Below, in pieces: positions 35,063 to 46,647 of a stretch of 64,000 bases of DNA. Made by a program: the position numbers and the translations under genes. The notes beneath the pieces were generated by a model. It made no database searches and had not been told where the DNA came from. It saw only the letters and a list, made by a program, of their open reading frames with translations. How positions within the stretch are numbered: position 1 is the first letter of the stretch; every line of letters starts with the position of its first letter. Source of the stretch: Isoetes taiwanensis (Eukaryota > Streptophyta > Lycopodiopsida > Isoetales > Isoetaceae); contig JAJEKV010000074.1 in the NCBI GenBank assembly GCA_021234155.1, positions 646,154-710,153 of the forward strand, written 5' to 3'.

Positions 35063-37143
35063 TCAACCTTGAATTAGAGGGAGTCCCACAGCAATTACAA
35101 TCAGAGTTGATGGGAAACCAAATCTCAAATGGTTCCAAACAGACAGATCATATGGATGAACCACTGCTCGTCTAGCTTGTTCACTCACGATGAGATTTGC
35201 CGCAGACCCGAACATTGTCAAGTTTCCTGCAACAGTACTTACCCAGGCCAAGATCAGCCATGCTTTTGTGACACTTGCTCCTGGTATTGCTGCTGCTGAT
35301 GCAGCTACTCTTGCTCCAAGAAGCAATACTGCAATAATGAAATGGTTAATGAGTATCCAAACTATAAACGGAATTATCACCTAGGTACTATACCTGTTGG
35401 CACATTGGAAGCAAAGTTGGAGAGAAAGATCACAACAGCAGAAAGAATGGCAATTCCACCAACAGAATTGATCCTTGCATGTTTTTCAACTAGGCCCCAA
35501 AACGCACCAGGTACCCCTGTCTTATTAAATCCTTCAACAGTAATAAACATGCCTGAGAAAAACACGAGGAGCGAATATGACACCTGTAAGATAACATAAA
35601 GTAATGGTGGTTAAGATAGCATATGCCAATCACTCATTTTTAAAGAACAAATATCAATAGCAGTACAATCATGAACTCAAATTTGCTCTTGACCATAATT
35701 GCCTGACGTCTTTCTCCAAAAGGCTGGCTATGGTTGTGCAATTCCTTTCCTAAAGGCATTTGATAAACACCAACTTTTTCCCATATGAAACTTAAAAACA
35801 TTACTGCTTTCTATATGATTCAAAGTCAGATATAGACATTACTGCTTTCTATATGAGACTCAAACTAAGGTATACTAAGTTAAGGTAAGAAGTCCTATTG
35901 TACAACAATGACAAAACCTTAATCCTACCTGATCAAGACTTGGTCCAGCGTCTGAGAATCCAAGTGCCATCAAGACAACCGCAGCGGTAAGTGAGCTCCA
36001 AGCAAGGTCCAGACCAGCAAGCAAAGCTGCCAGCATACCTGCTGTTACAATATAAACAGCAATCTTTTGATACTTGCTTTTGAAACTTGGTTGGACATTA
36101 GTTTCCACACTTTTTGCATCAGCTTCTACAGTGGGAAAACGCGGAGAAAAGGGCCCATCTACTGAGCAGAATGATCTGGAGCGCTGCTGCGAGAAGGAGC
36201 CTCTTGGTTCAAGCCTCAACAGATCATTAATATCAACAATAGAATGTCGCGCCTCGTCGTAAACTTGAGACAGATCCATAGATACCTTTTCAGAGCTACT
36301 TCTTCGAGAGCTTCTTCTGAATTCATTAGGAATGCCTTCTGGTAGCTTATGTTTCACAACTGGTGGCAACTTGCCAGCATCTGCAGGGACATGAGCATCA
36401 GAGTTACTTCTTTTGTATTGAATTGGCAGGTCTTCTCTTTCTGCCACAGGGTTTGGTGTTATATCCTTATCTTTGGCATCTGGAGCAGTTGCCATTTCTA
36501 AACCATCCTCAGGAGGATTACTGAGACGTTTCCAGTAGCACATTAAGAGCAAAAGGGTGTTTACAACAATTCCCAAAGCCATAGCTGGAAAAACACCAAT
36601 CAAGAATTTCCCAAAGGAGATTCCACTGCTAACTGCAATGACTAAGTTTTGTGGATTCCCAATTGGGGTGGCTGCAGAGCCAATGTTTGAGCTGACAGCC
36701 AAAGCTATGAGAAAAGGCTGTGGTGGAAGGCCTTTCTGTTGGCACAATTTAAGGATAAACTCTGTGAAAACTACACAAACAGTATCATTGGTGAAAAGGG
36801 CACTGGAAAGAGCAGAAAGCAAGCAGACTCTACATAGCAGGTCTTTTCCTCCTCTACTCTTCCAAGATAGAGCAGATGCAAGATATTTAAATAAGTCTGC
36901 TCTTTCTAAGTAGACACTCACAATCATGGTACCAAAGAGCAGACCCAGAATGGGGAGATCCACAGCATGGAATGCTTCCGTGGGAGAAAGAACTGTGCAC
37001 ACAACCATCAACACTGCCCCCAACAATGATCCTGCTGTTCTGCCTATAGGCATGAAAGGAACTGCCGGAAAGACAGCCATAAGCCAAAATACAGCAAAAG
37101 AAATGCATCCCAGAACCACCTTATGGGTCGCAGCCATAGCCAT
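35063..37143 (-). CDS. Lsi2-like silicon/arsenite efflux transporter, three exons
   Basis: Exons 37143-35929, 35583-35394 and 35328-35063 join with GT-AG introns of 345 and 65 bases to give 556 residues ending in TGA. The product is a multi-spanning permease of the ArsB/NhaD-citrate transporter superfamily. In plants the Lsi2 group exports silicic acid, and arsenite incidentally, across the plasma membrane by proton antiport. Family blocks are [19 protein letters not shown] near the N-terminus, [16 protein letters not shown] in the first half and [20 protein letters not shown] in the second half, the paired half-sites of this fold. A hydrophilic loop at about residues 235-365 is Ser/Arg-rich and longer than the loop in rice Lsi2. 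I start at MAMAAT because the residues after it match the family start; an upstream in-frame Met at 37221 would add 26 residues. No frameshifts are seen and the gene looks functional. The substrate is inferred. Confidence 0.9.
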
Positions 37144-37486
37144 TTTTGGAAGAAGCAATTCAAAGAGAGCTAGAAAAGGGTAGGGAATTGAGGACTGGTT
37201 TGGGTATGGAAGAGAATGCAAGAATCGGGCTTGGGTATGGAAGAAAATGCAAGAATTGGGTGGGAAAAAATGGGTTTGATCAGATTAGACGTCGAAAGGA
37301 AGAATTGGCTGAAGGGAGGTGGATGAGGAGGAAATTTAGGAACGAAAAGAGAAAAAAGTATGTGAAATCCGGCGGAGAGATTGGAAGCAAGGAGAAATGG
37401 GAAGGGACAAATTATGAAGAGCAAGGGACAGGTGTTTCGTTCCCAGGAACTGAGGACCTCCGGTTTACTCCGGCGAGGGCGAGGGT

Positions 37487-37494
37487 TTTAAATA
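37487..37494 (-). promoter_or_regulatory. Candidate TATA box for the Lsi2-like gene
   Basis: The minus strand reads TATTTAAA, about 345 bases upstream of the chosen start codon, which would place transcription start near 37455. The implied leader contains an imperfect 30-base tandem pair at about 37203-37262. No expression data support it. Confidence 0.4.
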
Positions 37495-37509
37495 GAATTC
37501 CGAAGCGAA

Positions 37510-38650
37510 AACATGGATTGAAATAATGGGTTCGCATCCGTCCTGGCCTTGGGACAAGCAGCCCCAGCCCTTGGTAGTTTGGCCGTGATGGCTTACTAAC
37601 TGGCAGTTGTGTTGGCCACATAGAGCCACGTGGCAGTTTGGTACCAAAAACCACACATATGGGTCCCCTCATTGTAAAAAATTAGTGGAATATCTTCTTC
37701 CAACTTGTCAGCCTTTGAGCTTGTGTCGCCCCTTAGTGTCCCATTTTGATTGTCACTCTCCATTGTCTGCTTGCGCCCCCTGTTACCACCACCATGGTCC
37801 TTCTCAACACCATATATCGTCGATTGCTCCTGCACTAACCCTCCCAGCTCCTATGTTTTTCATCCTGTACCTTCCTCTCAAAGATTTCTGTTATCCTACT
37901 GTCGTTGACACCCTACATCTCTCCTCAGGTCTCTTCTTCACCTCGTGCATTCGATTCTTCTCAAAACTGCTCGTTTTTCTATTGCCTTTGTGTACGTTCT
38001 ATTGTGATGCCTTTTTGTGTTGCAAATATTCCTTATTATCATTGTTGATATATATAGGGCTCTTGAGCCCTTCTTTCATGTTCAGGTGCCATTGTCATAT
38101 TCCAACACTACAACTAATCATTTCTATGGAGAGAATAGACTGTTTGAAAATGCGTTGGGAAGAATAGACTGTCATCCATTGTAATGGGTTGGGTGCCTAG
38201 TTAAAGCTTGTCATATATGAGCTAAAAGACCAGTGTAAGGACGTTCAAATGATGGATGTTATTCTTTAGTAAATGCAATGCTTAAATTTGTACGACGATC
38301 GTTTTAAGGTTCCTTTTTTGTTTTTAGAACTCATGTACATCCAAAAAAATTCAATGGGTAACAAAGTTACTAGGTCAAGAACAATTTACTATAAATCTCA
38401 TGGGATTCCTTATTATTATGGAAGTATGGATTCGTAATCATCATACATTATGACTTGGGGGCTTCCAACAAAACACAAAAATCATATAAGCTGTATACAA
38501 GCAACTTATGTGAGCATACTAAATCAAACACTTAACGTCAAGTTAGATCCAACAACATTGCAGTACAATGTCATATCACAAAAGTTTCAACTTCTCTTGG
38601 GCATTAACTATATCGATCTATCTTAATATACACACAACTTATAAATTTGA
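37510..38650. other. Intergenic region upstream of the Lsi2-like gene
   Basis: No recognised protein. A 186-residue plus-strand open frame from 37607 has hydrophobic, repeat-free composition but no family motif. I do not call it a gene. Confidence 0.4.
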
Positions 38651-38654
38651 AATG

Positions 38655-38970
38655 CATCCTACATATTCTAAAGAAGGTGCACCCTCGACTACCTCGGTTG
38701 TTGGATCTGTCCATCCTATGCGCCCAGATCGTATGTTGGAGCGTCTGGGTGCCTCTTGTTTCGATTATGGTCATTTATGACTGGGGGCGCCTATAATTTG
38801 AAATATGGAACACAGGTTCGCCTAAGGTTTTGGAATATGAGATACCAGGACTCATCTCTATGCGGTTCACCTAAGGTTTTAGTTTTTGAGATAAGGAGAC
38901 TCGAACCTCTACCAAAATAATTCAATATCCTAATAAAAATACTTTAACCAATGCATCCAGCGAGCTAACG
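38655..38970 (-). mobile_element. tRNA-derived SINE, family 2, minus copy
   Basis: Read on the minus strand, the head TTAGCTCGCTGG and, about 45 bases later, AGAGGTTCGAGTCTCC match the order of tRNA A-box and B-box promoter elements. The body includes ACCTTAGG and a CATAAATGACC block. A second copy at 59695-59938 in the opposite orientation aligns from the head to the final AGAATATGT. Both are noncoding, and pol III transcription is inferred. Confidence 0.7.
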
Positions 38971-40205
38971 TGCTTATTTTTTCTACTGTTCTTTTTGTCA
39001 TATTAACCACTTCAATTGTTCATGATCTATGGTGTCAGAGATAGTGATTTATGCATTCATATCAAATCAGAAATAGTGATTTATGCATTCATATCAAATC
39101 TCCCTGGAACTCCCTGTTATTGTGCTACATATTGCATATTCGAGAAGGTACTTAAGACTTGGTATTTGAGGGCTTGATTTTGGAAGCCCCATCATTATGA
39201 TGGCAGTTCGAAACATTGCAATATACATTAGCAACAAATTCCCTTTGTATCTTAGATCCTGCTTTATGCGTTCCAGGAAATGAAATATCCCATCGCCATG
39301 GATTTTGCCAACCAAAAGACTCTGCTCCAAGACTATGGCAACTCTTACAATGAAAAAAAAAAAGGAATTATAAAAAGATCGATTTGAGATTGCTTCTTGT
39401 ATCTTGGATTTTGCATCAGACGTAGATCCACAAACTCTAATACCCACATCGCCATGGAACTTGCCACCTTAATCTCAGCTCTTGGAGAAAGGGCAAATGG
39501 CCCCTCAACTGAAACCAAATCTCTCAACTAATTAGATTTCTTTTTTTGAAAAAAGCAAAAAAATTGTAACCCTTAGTAGGGAACATTAAAAGATCACCCC
39601 ACCAAAATTGGTTAGTCTTGCTTAGAAGTTGGAGGAAAATGGTCACTTATGACATATATAAACGGAAAAGCAAAGCATGACATGATGTCAAAAAGAAGAA
39701 ATCCATGAAGAAGTTAGTGGAAAGGAAGCTACCTTAGAATGAGGTAAGATGTAAAAAGTAGTGAAATGTCAAAACCACCTTGGCAAAAGTCAACTCATAT
39801 CGGCCAAACTTAAAATTACCTAAACGAATCAATTCTAGGTGCAAAACTTTTCATTAGTAATTTCTACTTGGAGGAAGATGCATAGAAGTTGAAAAAAGGT
39901 AGCCCTTTTGTCAAAAGCCAACTTCACGTGTCCATGTTATCTTACATGGTTCTTGTATCGTCGTGCATCCAAGAAGGGCCCTCTCCACCCAAAAAAGGCA
40001 TGGAGGGTGAGGTTTTCTTCATGAACTATACACACATATTTTTTTTCATATTGCAATTCAATTTTAAAAATCGGAAGTGCATTGTTAAGAAACACTCAAA
40101 GACGATTAAAGTTATCATGTTGAGTCTCAAATGAACATGAAATATCTATGTCTCACATGGAATAGAAGAGGGGAAAAAAGTAGTTTCTACCCAATTATAG
40201 AGACC
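38971..40205. other. Spacer with a weak internal duplication
   Basis: A block with TGTATCTT-GGAT and CATCGCCATGG recurs at about 39240-39310 and about 39400-39470. No gene was recognised. Confidence 0.4.
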
Positions 40206-40210
40206 GTAAA

Positions 40211-40237
40211 GTCAGCTTAGAAGACATCCAAGACGGA
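40211..40237 (+). repeat. Inverted counterpart of 54541-54567
   Basis: AGTCAGCTTAGAAGACATC at the left is matched in inverted form by GATGTCTTCTAAGCTGTCT at the right, 23 of about 27 bases. The pair lies just outside the hAT-like element on both sides. It may be an older foldback into which the nest was built. Confidence 0.55.
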
Positions 40238-40733
40238 GCCAACCATGATGCGCCATGCGGCGATGTTTCTTTTAAAGAATGTTACTGAAATTCTTCAACG
40301 GACTCTTCTACGCTTTTACTCGAAGATCTGCCTTTCTACTCGACCGATCTGCATTTTTACCTGTATTCTGCTGCTTTTTACCCTGATCAGTGTTGTCAGG
40401 TACGTTTAGTACTGTACGGGTATTATATGTACTTAATGTATTAATACCATATGCATACCTTTCATTTAAAAAGTACTTTAAATACATTTTTTGGAATTAT
40501 AAAATACTTATTAAATACGTAAAATACATTACGTACAGTACGGTAAGTACTTCTTGTAATTTTATAGAACTATTATTTCTTGTATTGCAGTTGAAATAGT
40601 TGCAGTAACAACTAGTATGAAGAACTTCAAGTTTGAAATAATGAATCAGAATATATTACTCTAGAAAATTAAGTATTTCTCAAAGTTTTCAATTCAAAAT
40701 ATGTCTATTTAAGAGTTATATCTCCTCATATTC

Positions 40734-42104
40734 TTTTTTTTTTTTTGAAGGACGTGAGACTCTTTTTATTGACAAGAACAAAAGCACAATACACAATGCA
40801 TAGACAGGAATAAAACCCTAGTGGATAGGCTGACCCAACTAGGCAAAAACACCCATCTATGCATAAGAAGAACACCGTAAATACGTCTGCCAAATTATCT
40901 CTTTTTTATCATCAGCTAGAGATGAGCAACGATAAGCTTTAGTGATCTTCTGCTGAGCACAACGGAGAAGCTGCTGATCCGATATGTGTGTACCTTGGAA
41001 AATACACAAACGTCGCCTCTGCCAGATAGACCACAAAATCCAACTAGAAGCAAGATGAAATGCTCGCTTACGCAAGTTAGGCCAAACAGGGGGATAAAGT
41101 GCAAGTAGGATCTCCTGGCTAGTGAGAGACACACTGAAAAGAGTGAACAACCACGACCCAAGCAAGCCGTAGATGATCGCACAAGAAGAAGCAGTGTTCA
41201 ATAGTTTCAACACGTTGGCCACAGAGAGGGCAATGATCTGAGACTCTAGGGTTCATCTTGTGAACCAAGACATTCACTCGAACACATCTATGGAGAATTT
41301 GCCATCGTAGCGCTGACACTTTAGGGTGGAGCAATTTATCCCATGTCCACATCCAAACACTTTTCCACTGTGGTTGAGGAACCTGAAGATGCCAGTGCTG
41401 GGATGGGGAAAGAGGCTCACAATCTAAAAGCCGCCTGTACGTGGAAGAAACAAACTTTTCTGGCTTAACACGTGCATCACATATCCAAATAGGCACATCA
41501 TCCTGTGGTTGCTGCACAATGGATGGCAAAAAATCAGCTACCCCAGCCCAGATTTGCCGATCCCATCTGTATAATAGAAATTTCGTCTGAAAAGCCTCCC
41601 ATGACAGAAGATGACCAGAATCATACCAAGCTGCAATCGTTAAGACCCCAGCTAGCCGCCAACGCCGTTGAGTCTTTGGATGTACGAGTGCACACAAAGG
41701 CTGCTGATCATGCATACCTTGCAGGGGAAGCCACCAACATGACATTGACAATGAAGCACAAGCTAGGGGATTAACATGGAATAAAGATCTAACCGCATCC
41801 CAGGAAGCAAGCAGACCTTTGAGGAATGGAGAAGCATTTGGATATGGATGGAGAGGATACAACAAGGCCCATGGGAGACTAGGCTTGATAGTTGTCTTGT
41901 GAAAGGGGAGACACTGCAGAAGTGATTGCCGCACCAACCTTAAGCCAGAAGAATCATCTTTACCAAGAAGAAGCCTCCAAATGAACTTTGAGATCATGAC
42001 CTGGCTTTGCAGACGGAAGTCCAACATTCCAAGGCCACATCAGCCTTAGGCTTGATGCACTTAGCCCATGATACCTTAACAACAGCACCTTCTGAGGTAC
42101 CACC
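40734..42104 (-). mobile_element. L1-type LINE, 3' part of ORF2 and poly(A)
   Basis: The minus strand encodes the part of ORF2 after the reverse transcriptase. At the left edge is GTSEGAVVKVSWAKC, then, after a one-base deletion, GLGMLDFRLQSQVM. Next come the zinc-binding reverse-transcriptase domain (RWQILHRCVRVNVLVHKMN, CPLCGQRVETIEHCFFLC) and the C-terminal WSIWQRRRLCIFQG block ending near 40857. A 13-base T run at 40734-40746 is the poly(A) tail. The sequence is continuous with 52246-53940 across the LTR element. Confidence 0.85.
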
Positions 42105-43302
42105 TGTTAACCCTCCAGTCTCTCACCCTGGAGTAACAGCTTTGCACAAGAAGGAAATACAGCCAGGCAAGTTTATCTTACCGTTAATGGGCTGCCCAGG
42201 AAGTCTGCCCAGTTAATAGTTCCCTTCACGTCTCCGTGCTCATCCATATCCATGTCTGCATCAAAGAACATGCATCACAATGATTATTTCCATGACTAGA
42301 TATACAAGAAGTGCTGACAATGCATTGCTAGATTCGCAACATAACCACCAGATATGAAATCACAGGTATAAAATAATTTCCGTTCACATGACCAGAAGAG
42401 TTCCTTGATGCTCATTCCAAATACATAACCACAATCATAGCTCTAATCTCGCTGCTCTGGGAATAACTAGGTTTACATAACCACCGAAAACTCCATTTCC
42501 ATTCCCTTTTCTGAAGATAGAAGTAAATTCAAGAAACAACAACAAGCAGCAGAGTTTACAGTTTACCTGGTTACTGGGTCTGGGAAATACTGAAGATGGT
42601 GGAATGGCAATCGGAATCACAGATCGGAATGGCTTGTCAAATCACAAATCTGCACAGCAGTCGGAATGGTCTCCGGATCCCAGAGCAGGCGGTTTCGGCC
42701 AAACAGGTTATACATGTTCGCCCAATTTCGTGCGTTGCCCTATTTTATGCTTTATGAGGTTATTTGTTAACATTTTAAACATCTTAACTTTTAGGAATTC
42801 ATAAGCAACATGCTACACAATAACTATCAAAGCAATGCGAAGCAAGGGAGAAACGTAAATTTTCTATTCCAAATTTTCTCTAACTCAATACAACGTTTCT
42901 CTCTCTTTTATAACTTAAAATAATTAATCTATGCCGTCCAACATGGCAATCCTAAGTTGGAGTAATCTCCAACATCTATTTTTTTTGTGTTTTCTAACAT
43001 TTAATCCTAACCGTAATCTAGTGCCTCTTGGCCACATGTTCAAAGCACATTTATTTAAATACTTCCTAAGCTAACTTGTTATTCTTTAAAACATATTTCA
43101 AAGTTACATGAACTTGTTGCACCATGGACAACCCCATGGCCTTTATTGCTTCTTTGGTCGCTTCTCACTTGATCCGCTTGCCCGGTCCCAACTATCATCC
43201 TCTTGTAACTTTCTAACAGCTTCCAGTACTCCGCTTCGGTCCTTACTATCGACGACCACCTCTTCGGTCTTTTGTTGACGTCGCCGGTCCTGGTCATATA
43301 CA
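42105..43302 (-). repeat. 3' LTR of element A
   Basis: 1198 bases, TG...CA ends on both strands. It matches 50829-52245 with about a dozen substitutions by eye, small indels (10 and 8 bases) and without the SINE found in the other LTR. CCACC (42100-42104) precedes it. The first 160 bases of its U3 also encode the end of the downstream ORF. Confidence 0.95.
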
Positions 43303-44956
43303 TTATCCCCCTTTTTAGTGAAGATCTTGGGATCTTCACTCACCTTATCCCCTTTTTTGGGGTTTTGCTTAGGGTCTTCTTGCTTAACCTGATGGTTGTA
43401 ACATAAATGAGTGTTCCGATATCTCTTATGGAAATAATAAGCGTCCCTTCTTCTAGCTCCTGTTAAAGCTTGTTCTTCAATAGAGAAGCTCTTACTTGCA
43501 TCGATCAAAAACCCCTTTGTACACATTTGTTCAAATAATTGAATGCAAACCGAGGGTAAATGATTGACCTTGATAAAGAGAGCCACGTCCATCATGGTTT
43601 CCTTGCAAGACTTATTTGGATTTATATTTACCAAGTGCTCTTTAGCTCCTGGATAAGGGGCTATAATGAACAACTTGCAATACTGTGCTTGTTCATAGAT
43701 GAGAGAATCCGGACTCTCAACTGCTCTGTTAATAAACTTTTTGAGGTTCTTGATAGTATCTTCTGCTTTATACCAGACTTCACCAGGAATGATAGCCCAA
43801 TTTCCACCTTGATGTTTTAACATTCTTCTTTGGAAAGAAGGATCAAACTCTGGATTATTACGTAAAGATGTTGAAGCCTCATGAAAGCATGCACTTCTAG
43901 ATCCGTGAGTAACTTCAGTCTCCATTCCGAGGATGTTGCCCCTCTAAACACTGGTAATCCAAGAAAACTCATGTCTTCCATTCTTATAGTCTTCTTACCT
44001 TGAGCCAACTCCTCTTGCATAATAATCTTCTCTTGCTCCGCTTGTTGCAATGATTTGACTAGTTGTTTAGCTTTTTCCTTGAACCTGGCCTTTTGCAAAA
44101 CAAAATTGTGAAGAACTTTTGTCGCTTTTTCATGATCTTCTTCCAAAATTTTGTGTGTAAGTTGCAAGGCAAAGTAAGCATAGTCTTTTTGAGAGATAAT
44201 CCCCTCCATGGCTTTCAAATTTTCTGTGAGCCTCTGATTTTGTTGTTTGATATAAACTGCTTCATGATCTTTGTCGAACAAATATTCCGTGGCAATTTTC
44301 CGTTGGGCTTCCAAGTATGCTGTCATCTTTTCAGAAACGAAATCTTCCTTGACATTATCCACCGGTTGTATGAGTAGCACTTCTTCAACATGTTTTTCTT
44401 CCAAAGACGGCAACTCTTCAAGAATAAGGGTATCATCCTTGGGCGTCACCTGTTCAAGTACATATCTGAGTATGTGCTTCAATTGCCATTTACATGTTAC
44501 ACTTGAGAACTTATTTTGACAGTTATTACTCAAGCAATATACTAATTGAGAATAAACTGCTTGTGCCCATGGAACGTCACAACCCGTCATGCCCCTATAC
44601 AAATAAGAGAACCATTTTCTGCTATAAGGATAAACTGTTAAAGACGTCAACCTGTTGTTCAGTGCCATAAATATTTCATTGTATGGTTCCTTGGCATGTT
44701 GTATATGGTAAATTTTTCCAACTACATGAAGATCAAATATATGTTCAGGTATAAATAGAGGAACTAGTCCCACCTCTGCATTTGGTATTCTGAGAGCTTT
44801 TGTTATCATTTCCAAAGTGATTTGGAATGAACCAGTTGCGTGAGTGAAACCATTGTGTGTCTCTATGTTATAATTTTTCAAAAACTCCTCAACCAAAGCA
44901 TCATTAACTTTTGGTTGGGGTAAAAGAATAAAAGATAACAATTTCATTTGTTTCAA
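43143..44956 (-). pseudogene. ORF downstream of integrase in element A (two frames)
   Basis: The frame from 44956 to 43817 (379 residues) begins with a segment containing VDALVEEFL-like and FQITLEMITKALRIP motifs. It resembles the plant-transposon-associated domain found in ORFs downstream of Pol in some gypsy elements. A coiled-coil-like Glu/Lys/Gln stretch (about residues 255-325) follows. A frameshift near 43900 joins it to 43925-43143 (260 residues), a Lys/Asp-rich tail. The last 53 residues are encoded inside the 3' LTR. No signal peptide or obvious transmembrane anchor is visible, so I do not call it an envelope. Its function is unknown. Position and length suggest an accessory element protein. 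Confidence 0.55.
43303..43317 (-). other. Polypurine tract of element A
   Basis: On the minus strand, AAAAAGGGGGATAA lies directly against the TG that starts the 3' LTR. It would prime plus-strand DNA synthesis. Confidence 0.85.
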
Positions 44957-44969
44957 GTAACTTTTAGCT

Positions 44970-45506
44970 CTATTCTATTCTTTGACTCAAGGGTACTGTT
45001 GTTTGCATGCATTTGTTCCTAATTTGAACAACCTTGGTGTTTTGTCTCTTCCATGTACGTTCTTGCACATAGTATCGAGCTTTATTTTGCTCATTCATCA
45101 ATTTTTCGTAAAATTTTCTATGTTTTTGAGAGTTAACGTTCCCTTGTGTGAAGCATAAAACCATTCTATTCGGGGGCCAGAAACCAATTCGATACATGAT
45201 CTGCATGAATTTGTCATTAGGTATACACCAACTTGCTTTTCTCCATAAATCTAGATTGTTCCCACTTGGAGAAGGTGTACATATTAACTGAAGAGTACCA
45301 TCTTGCTTGCGTATATGTTGTATTTTTCTAATGTTTAATTTGTTTGCATATCCATCTAGCTTCCACAAGGAAATCGTCCAGTAATGCTTATACGAGTAAT
45401 TATCCTTAGACCTTGGTATTCTCCAAACCATGTTTATACCAATTACAGGTCCTTCATGGTATATTTTCAAACGTGATCCATTTACTAAAGTAAAACAAAT
45501 TGTCAC
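44970..45506 (-). pseudogene. Integrase C-terminus and unassigned ORF of element A
   Basis: The frame begins with LVNGSRLKIYHEGP, the usual end of a gypsy integrase, after a frameshift from the preceding ORF. About 150 further residues, basic and aromatic-rich (KLDGYANKLNIRK, FWPPNRMVLCF), have no family I recognise and end at 44970, just before the next ORF at 44956. Confidence 0.5.
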
Positions 45507-46647
45507 TCATATCTTTTAGTTGTACCGACCCATTTGGAAACACTTCTTGGGTCACATATGGCCCAAGCCACCTTATCTTAAGCTTCCCTGGATGTTTAAG
45601 ATATCTTGAATCATAAAGCAAAACTTTGATTCCCTCATGAAATGTTTTCTTTCTTTGACGTTGGTCAAACCATGCTTTCCTTCTTCTTTTAACCACTTGT
45701 TGTCTCCAAATTGCGTGTTGTCGCTTTTCACCTAAAGCTTCCAGTTTAAATAATCTTTCTTGTAATGATTCTATATTTCCCAGCCGGTGTTGTATAGCGA
45801 TCCTCAAAGTAGGTACTATGAACTCAAAAGGCAACACAGCCTCAACTCCATACGTTAAAGTGAACGGAGTGTGACTAGTAGCTACTTTATATGTTGTTCG
45901 ATAGGCCCACAATACGGCTGGTAATTTGTCCTCCCAATCCTTTCTATTAGAATCACAAATCTTTGTAAGTATATTCACAAGAATCTTATTGGAGAATTCA
46001 GCTTGTCCATTTGCACGAGGATAATAAGGGGTTGATTTTCTATGTCGTATAAGAAAATCTCTCGTCAAATGTTCAACCACCTTGTTTATAAAATGGCCAC
46101 CTCAATCGCTTACCAACTCCAAAGGACACCCAAACCTAGTGATGATTTGTTGGTACATGACTTTAGCCACACTCAAGGCTTCATTATCCCGGAGTGCTCT
46201 GGCCTCCACCCACTTGGTATGGTAATCAGTAATCACCAAAATGTATATAGCTTGAGTTCGAGAAGCAGGTGGTGTTATAGGTCCTACAAAGTCCATACCC
46301 CACTTTTCAAAGGGGCCTAGAGGAAGTACAGGAGTTTGAGGCATAAAGTCTCGTTGGCCAGGCTTGCCAACTCTTTGACAAACATCACAGCTTTTAACAT
46401 AGGTATATACATTCTTAAATAGCGTGGGCCACCAATACCCTGCTTGTAAGATCTTCTTGGAAGTTAAATCAGACGAAAAGTGTCCACCACAAACTCCTTC
46501 ATGGGCCTCTTCCAAGATAGTATTAATCTCATGAGGCAACACACATCTCCTCAATATTAGGTCTTTTCCTTTTCTATACAGTTGTCCAGCTATTAAAGTG
46601 TAGGGAGCTAGCTGCCTTCTTAATAAAGTCTCTTTCTCCAGCCGCAT
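45454..46647 (-). pseudogene. Integrase of element A, interrupted by a stop
   Basis: The N-terminal zinc domain (HEGVCGGHFSSD ... CDVCQRVG) is followed by KWGMDFVGPI with the first catalytic Asp, then TRFGCPLELVSD, then TGA at 46104-46102 where most integrases have an Arg or Gln codon. The same frame continues with GGHF. From 46080 the rest follows: YYPRANGQAEFSNK with the catalytic Glu, and a C-terminal PYVTQEVFPNGSVQLKD segment. Only the stop separates the two halves, so the inactivation is simple and probably recent. Integrase would insert the element's DNA. Confidence 0.9.

Noticed and set aside
36074-37183. Plus-strand open frames across the transporter exon
   Set aside because: They are antisense shadows of the first exon of the Lsi2-like gene.
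37607-38167. 186-residue plus-strand open frame upstream of the transporter
   Set aside because: No family motif, no splice or promoter support, and a composition typical of AT-rich non-coding DNA.
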